Assembly (NCBI GenBank): GCA_016218095.1
Contig: JACREV010000161.1
Location: 1-7,797, forward strand
Length of the DNA stretch: 7,797 bases
Source of the DNA: Deltaproteobacteria bacterium
Lineage (GTDB): Bacteria; Desulfobacterota; GWC2-55-46
Direction of reading: 5' to 3'
Numbering within the stretch: position 1 is the first letter of the stretch; each line of letters opens with the position of its first letter. Positions 4,905 through 7,797 of this stretch are shown in pieces. Below the pieces are notes generated by a model. That model worked only from the letters and a program-made list of their open reading frames with translations. It searched no databases and was not told where the DNA came from. Both the position numbers and the translations under genes were made by a program.

Positions 4905-7196
4905 ATGACATTAAGCGAATTCATAGAAGACATAAAAAAGAGGAAGGACCTCCGGGAGGTCGTCCATCACGAGGAGATACCCCCGAGAAGGGCGCACTTT
5001 GCCGAGACAGAAAGGCCGCTTCGTACTGAGCTTAAGGACGCGCTCTCGTCCATCGGGATCGAAAGACTCTTCTCCCACCAGTCCCAATCCATCGACCTCA
5101 TACGCGACGGCAAAAACGTCGTTGTCATGACCCCTACCTCGAGCGGCAAGTCGCTAATATACAACATACCGGTAATAGAGACGCTTCTTGAGGACAATGA
5201 CGCGCACGCGCTCTATCTTTTTCCTTTGAAGGGTCTTGAGCAGGACCAACTCGGCGCGTTCAGGGAATTGACTGAAAGACTCCCGCTCGGGCGCAAAGAG
5301 ACGGGGCCGCCGAAAAAAAGGGCGGCCTTTATCCCGTCGCTCTCAGAGATCTACGACGGCGACACGACCGCATACAGAAGAAAGAAGATAAGAGAGACCC
5401 CTCCGGCGGTAATACTGACGAACCCGGACATGCTCCACCTCGCCATAAACGCATTTCATCCCAAGTGGGAGAGGTTTTTCCGTAACCTGAAGTTCGTCGT
5501 CATCGACGAAGTCCACACCTACAAGGGAGTCTTCGGCTCTCACGTGGCCAACGTTTTAAGGAGGTTCCGCCGCATCGCGAAGATGTACGGGGCAGACCCT
5601 GTATTCATCGCCTGCTCGGCGACTATCGCCAACCCCAGGGGGCTCGCGGAGACTCTAACCGGCCTACCCTTCGATCTCGTCGAAGACAGCGGCGCGCCTG
5701 TCGGCAAGCGGCACTTCCTCTTCATAAACCCGCTACCTGAAGTAAGCCCATATACGATCGCCACGCGCGTCTTTACTTCATCCGTCCGCGAGGGGCTCAA
5801 GACGATCGCCTTTACCAAGGCCCGGAAGGTGACGGAGCTAATGCACGCGTGGGTGAACGAGACCGCGCCGGATATCGGAGCGAAGATAAGCTCTTACAGG
5901 GCGGGTTTTCTGCCGGAAGAAAGACGCGATATCGAGACACGGCTGTTTAACGGAGAGCTGACCGGCGTGATATCGACGAGCGCGCTCGAGCTCGGCGTCG
6001 ACATAGGCGGGCTCGATGTCTGCGTGCTCGTCGGATACCCGGGCTCGATAAGCTCCACGTGGCAAAGGGGCGGACGGGCCGGGAGGTCCGGGAGGGACTC
6101 TCTCATCGTCATGGTCGCTCTTGCCGACGCCCTCGACCAGTACTTCATGAGGAACCCGGACGACTTCTTCAAGAGGAACGTCGAGGCCGCGGTGCTCGAC
6201 TTCGAGAACCCATCGATTTTGAAAGGCCACCTCCTCTCGGCCGTCGCCGAAGGCTATCTGAAGCCGACGGATGCGGTCTATGACGCGAAAAAATACGAGC
6301 CGATATTAAGCGAGCTCGAGACCGAAGGCAAGGTGCGCCACTGGCAGAAGGGCGACATCTGGTACCCGAGAAAGAGGACGCCGCAGCTTGATATTTCCAT
6401 CAGGGAGGCGGGAGAGCCTTATACGATCGTGAAGGAGGACGGCAGGACGCTCGGCGAATCAAGCTCCGCTCGCGTACTCTATGAGCTCCACCCCGGGGCG
6501 ATCTACCTCCACAGGGGCGTCCAGTACAGGGTCGTAAAGCTCGACATGTCCGAGAGGAAGGTCTTCTGCAGGCTCGCGCCCGAAGCCGACTATTATACCC
6601 GCGCGATGTCGCACGAAGAGACGGAGATAGTATCAGAGGACGCTCAGAGGGACCTGCGGGGCGCAAGGCTCCTTCTCGGAAAACTCAAGGTCACAGAGCG
6701 CGTCCTCGGCTACAGAAAAAAACAGATACACACGGACAAGACGCTGGGAGAATTCCAGTTGGAGCTGCCGGAGACGATATTCACGACTACAGGCGTATGG
6801 CTTCAGGTAGACGAAGCGCTCATAAGCGCGGTCAGGGAAAAAGGCTTCGGCTCATCCGGCGGCCTCCACGCGGCCGAGCACGCGATGATAGCGGCTCTCC
6901 CGCTGTACGCGCTCTGCGACAGGATGGACCTTGGCGGCGTAAGCTATCCCTTAAACCCCGAGCTCGGAAGCGCCGCGATATTCGTATACGACGGCCACGA
7001 AGGCGGCGTGGGTCTCGCCAAAAGAGGGTTCGAGTGCGCGCCCGAGTGGTTCTCGTCTACCTTGAGATTAATGGAGGAATGCGCCTGCGAGGTCGCCTGC
7101 CCTTCCTGCACCCAGGACCCGAAGTGCGGCAACAACAACGAGCCATTGGACAAGCGGGGCGCGACCATGATGATAAGGAAGTGGCTGGGGGGATAG
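4905..7196 (+). CDS. mrfA: MrfA/Hrq1-type DEAD/DEAH helicase with C-terminal DUF1998 cysteine cluster
   Basis: This is a 763-residue superfamily 2 helicase. Motifs in order: a Q-motif-like LFSHQ at 55-59, Walker A TPTSSGKS at 76-83, DEVH (Walker B) at 201-204 within IDEVHTYKGVFGSH, SAT at 238-240, AFTKAR at 302-307, STSALELGVDIGGLD at 357-371, and QRGGRAGR (motif VI) at 387-394. The C-terminal half matches the MrfA/YprA layout and ends in C728, C732, C735 and C741 (with an extra C726), followed by NNNEPLDKRGA at 743-753: the DUF1998/zinc-binding cluster. Bacillus MrfA is a 3'-5' DNA helicase for mitomycin-type DNA damage, working with the exonuclease MrfB; fungal Hrq1 is related. A DNA repair role is inferred by family. 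No exonuclease gene adjoins it here. The ATG at 4905 is chosen because the N-terminal region before the Q-motif is full length and a promoter points to it. Confidence 0.9.
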   Translation: MTLSEFIEDIKKRKDLREVVHHEEIPPRRAHFAETERPLRTELKDALSSIGIERLFSHQSQSIDLIRDGKNVVVMTPTSSGKSLIYNIPVIETLLEDNDAHALYLFPLKGLEQDQLGAFRELTERLPLGRKETGPPKKRAAFIPSLSEIYDGDTTAYRRKKIRETPPAVILTNPDMLHLAINAFHPKWERFFRNLKFVVIDEVHTYKGVFGSHVANVLRRFRRIAKMYGADPVFIACSATIANPRGLAETLTGLPFDLVEDSGAPVGKRHFLFINPLPEVSPYTIATRVFTSSVREGLKTIAFTKARKVTELMHAWVNETAPDIGAKISSYRAGFLPEERRDIETRLFNGELTGVISTSALELGVDIGGLDVCVLVGYPGSISSTWQRGGRAGRSGRDSLIVMVALADALDQYFMRNPDDFFKRNVEAAVLDFENPSILKGHLLSAVAEGYLKPTDAVYDAKKYEPILSELETEGKVRHWQKGDIWYPRKRTPQLDISIREAGEPYTIVKEDGRTLGESSSARVLYELHPGAIYLHRGVQYRVVKLDMSERKVFCRLAPEADYYTRAMSHEETEIVSEDAQRDLRGARLLLGKLKVTERVLGYRKKQIHTDKTLGEFQLELPETIFTTTGVWLQVDEALISAVREKGFGSSGGLHAAEHAMIAALPLYALCDRMDLGGVSYPLNPELGSAAIFVYDGHEGGVGLAKRGFECAPEWFSSTLRLMEECACEVACPSCTQDPKCGNNNEPLDKRGATMMIRKWLGG

Positions 7197-7202
7197 TTTT
7201 CA

Positions 7203-7249
7203 GCCTCCCCTCCCTGAATCTGATAGACGAAAGGGGATTGATAGGAGGC
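7203..7249 (+). terminator. Possible weak terminator stem-loop after the helicase gene
   Basis: GCCTCC at 7203-7208 pairs with GGAGGC at 7244-7249; an inner CCCCT/AGGGG pairing (7207-7211 with 7232-7236) is an alternative. CTCTTTAAT follows, a short pyrimidine run rather than a true T-tract. It starts 7 bases after the helicase stop. Position favours a terminator; the sequence only partly does. Confidence 0.35.
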
Positions 7250-7258
7250 CTCTTTAAT

Positions 7259-7295
7259 AATCTCCCCTCACCCCTCTTTAAAAAAGAGGGGGATT
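7259..7295. repeat. AATC-CCCC/GGGG-GATT dyad with 9-bp stem (interspersed-repeat-like, possible terminator)
   Basis: CCCCTCTTT at 7271-7279 pairs perfectly with AAAGAGGGG at 7283-7291 around three A residues. Outer arms AATCTCCCC (7259-7267) and GGGGATT (7289-7295) are also complementary apart from one base. The overall look, AATCCCC-type arms with a T/A centre, resembles short interspersed palindromes often seen between genes in deltaproteobacteria and relatives; that resemblance is from memory, not a search. On the minus strand the T-run lies inside the stem, so a rho-independent function is uncertain. Confidence 0.5.
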
Positions 7296-7373
7296 ATCGG
7301 ATTATATATACGACGTACCGATGAGCCCCGATAGCCGCGGTTTCAAAGCGCTCATCTTCCGTGATTTAATCCC

Positions 7374-7402
7374 TGGACAATGTGAACATCGAGCAATATA
7401 AT
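7374..7402 (+). promoter_or_regulatory. Promoter of the site-2 protease gene
   Basis: TGGACA at 7374-7379 (5 of 6) and TATAAT at 7397-7402 (6 of 6) have the ideal 17-base spacer. The start site near 7409 gives a leader of about 20 bases holding the GGAGG ribosome site at 7421-7425. This is the best promoter in the window and looks like a housekeeping one. Confidence 0.7.
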
Positions 7403-7429
7403 CGTTTATGATGTCCCTTCGGAGGGTTT

Positions 7430-7797
7430 ATGACCGGATTCCTTGCCTTCATGGCCGTCTTTACCGCTGTAATAATCGTTCACGAATTCGGCCATTATCT
7501 CGCCGCCAAAAAGCTCGGCGTCAAGGTCTATGAATTCTCCGTCGGCTTCCCCTTCAGCCCGCGGGTAGCAACGCTCTTCCGGCACAGGGAGACCGAGTTT
7601 ACCGTCAGGCTCCTGCCGCTCGGAGGCTTCGTGAGCTTCTCTGAGGATGGAGACGCCGATCCGTCGCGGTTCCTCAAAACCGAGAGGTGGAAGAGGGCCG
7701 TCATATCTTCGGCGGGCCCGGCTTTCAACATCGCGTTCGCATTCCTCATACTCACACCCGTATTCCTTTTAGGCAAGGGGCTTCCCATTTACGATAG
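7430..7797 (+). CDS. rseP: RseP-like site-2 intramembrane zinc metalloprotease (5' part; cut by window edge)
   Basis: The first 122 codons of an M50 family protease are present. The active-site helix TAVIIVHEFGHYLAAKKLGV carries the HExxH zinc motif at 18-22, inside the first membrane segment. It is followed by the family's VYEFSVGFPF (33-42), the LPLGGFVSF strand (about 63-71), and SAGPAFNIAFAFLIL at the start of the second membrane segment. RseP cuts anti-sigma factors within the membrane to trigger envelope stress responses and clears signal-peptide remnants. The PDZ domains and the second catalytic motif would lie beyond the window, so the number of PDZ domains is unknown. The loop SEDGDADPSRFL is where the family's membrane-associated loop lies. 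The ATG at 7430 follows GGAGG with a 4-base gap. In many genomes rseP neighbours dxr, cdsA and bamA; here a DNA helicase lies upstream instead. Confidence 0.9.
   Translation, partial: MTGFLAFMAVFTAVIIVHEFGHYLAAKKLGVKVYEFSVGFPFSPRVATLFRHRETEFTVRLLPLGGFVSFSEDGDADPSRFLKTERWKRAVISSAGPAFNIAFAFLILTPVFLLGKGLPIYD

Noticed and set aside
4630..4911. Minus-strand 93-codon frame across the repeat block, with recurring PDGQ.SY peptide motifs
   Set aside because: The peptide repeats follow simply from the DNA repeats. There is no ribosome site, and the start overlaps the helicase start on the other strand.

Overview
This 7.8 kb window of fairly GC-rich DNA looks like ordinary chromosome from a Gram-negative bacterium. 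System II cytochrome c maturation genes, a CHASE4 sensor, an MrfA-type helicase and a RseP-type protease, together with heavy use of CTC, AGG and ATA codons, suggest a Desulfobacterota- or Nitrospirota-like lineage. That placement is an inference with low confidence; no rRNA or tRNA is present to fix it. I see no transposase, integrase, CRISPR array or phage gene.

The left third is transcribed leftward. It holds the N-terminal 271 codons of a membrane-anchored CHASE4 sensor (cut by the window edge), a calcineurin-like metallophosphoesterase, and a small unrecognised protein with two CxxC pairs. Each has its own plausible sigma70-type promoter on the minus strand. The gap at 2140-2273 is a divergent promoter region: minus-strand and plus-strand -35 elements overlap at the same 8 bases.

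The rest is transcribed rightward. ccsA and resB/ccsB lie 1 bp apart and together make the two-subunit haem exporter and cytochrome c synthetase. They are followed by a 308 bp non-coding stretch made of degenerate tandem repeats with period roughly 80-95 bp. Three of the copies carry a small hairpin with the same TCGGC loop, and in one copy the stem is rewritten with pairing kept. The last repeat copy supplies the -35 of a good promoter whose predicted start site falls on the ATG of the next gene. That gene encodes a 763-residue MrfA/Hrq1-type helicase, which therefore may be made from a leaderless mRNA. After it come two stem-loops (one an AATCCCC/GGGGATT-type dyad), a near-consensus promoter, and the first 122 codons of a RseP-like site-2 protease, cut by the right edge.

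The genes share envelope and redox themes (sensor, cytochrome maturation, intramembrane protease) but do not form one evident system. The most unusual item is the repeat/hairpin block at 4597-4890 and its link to the helicase promoter. The zinc-ribbon-like protein is the only gene whose family I do not recognise.
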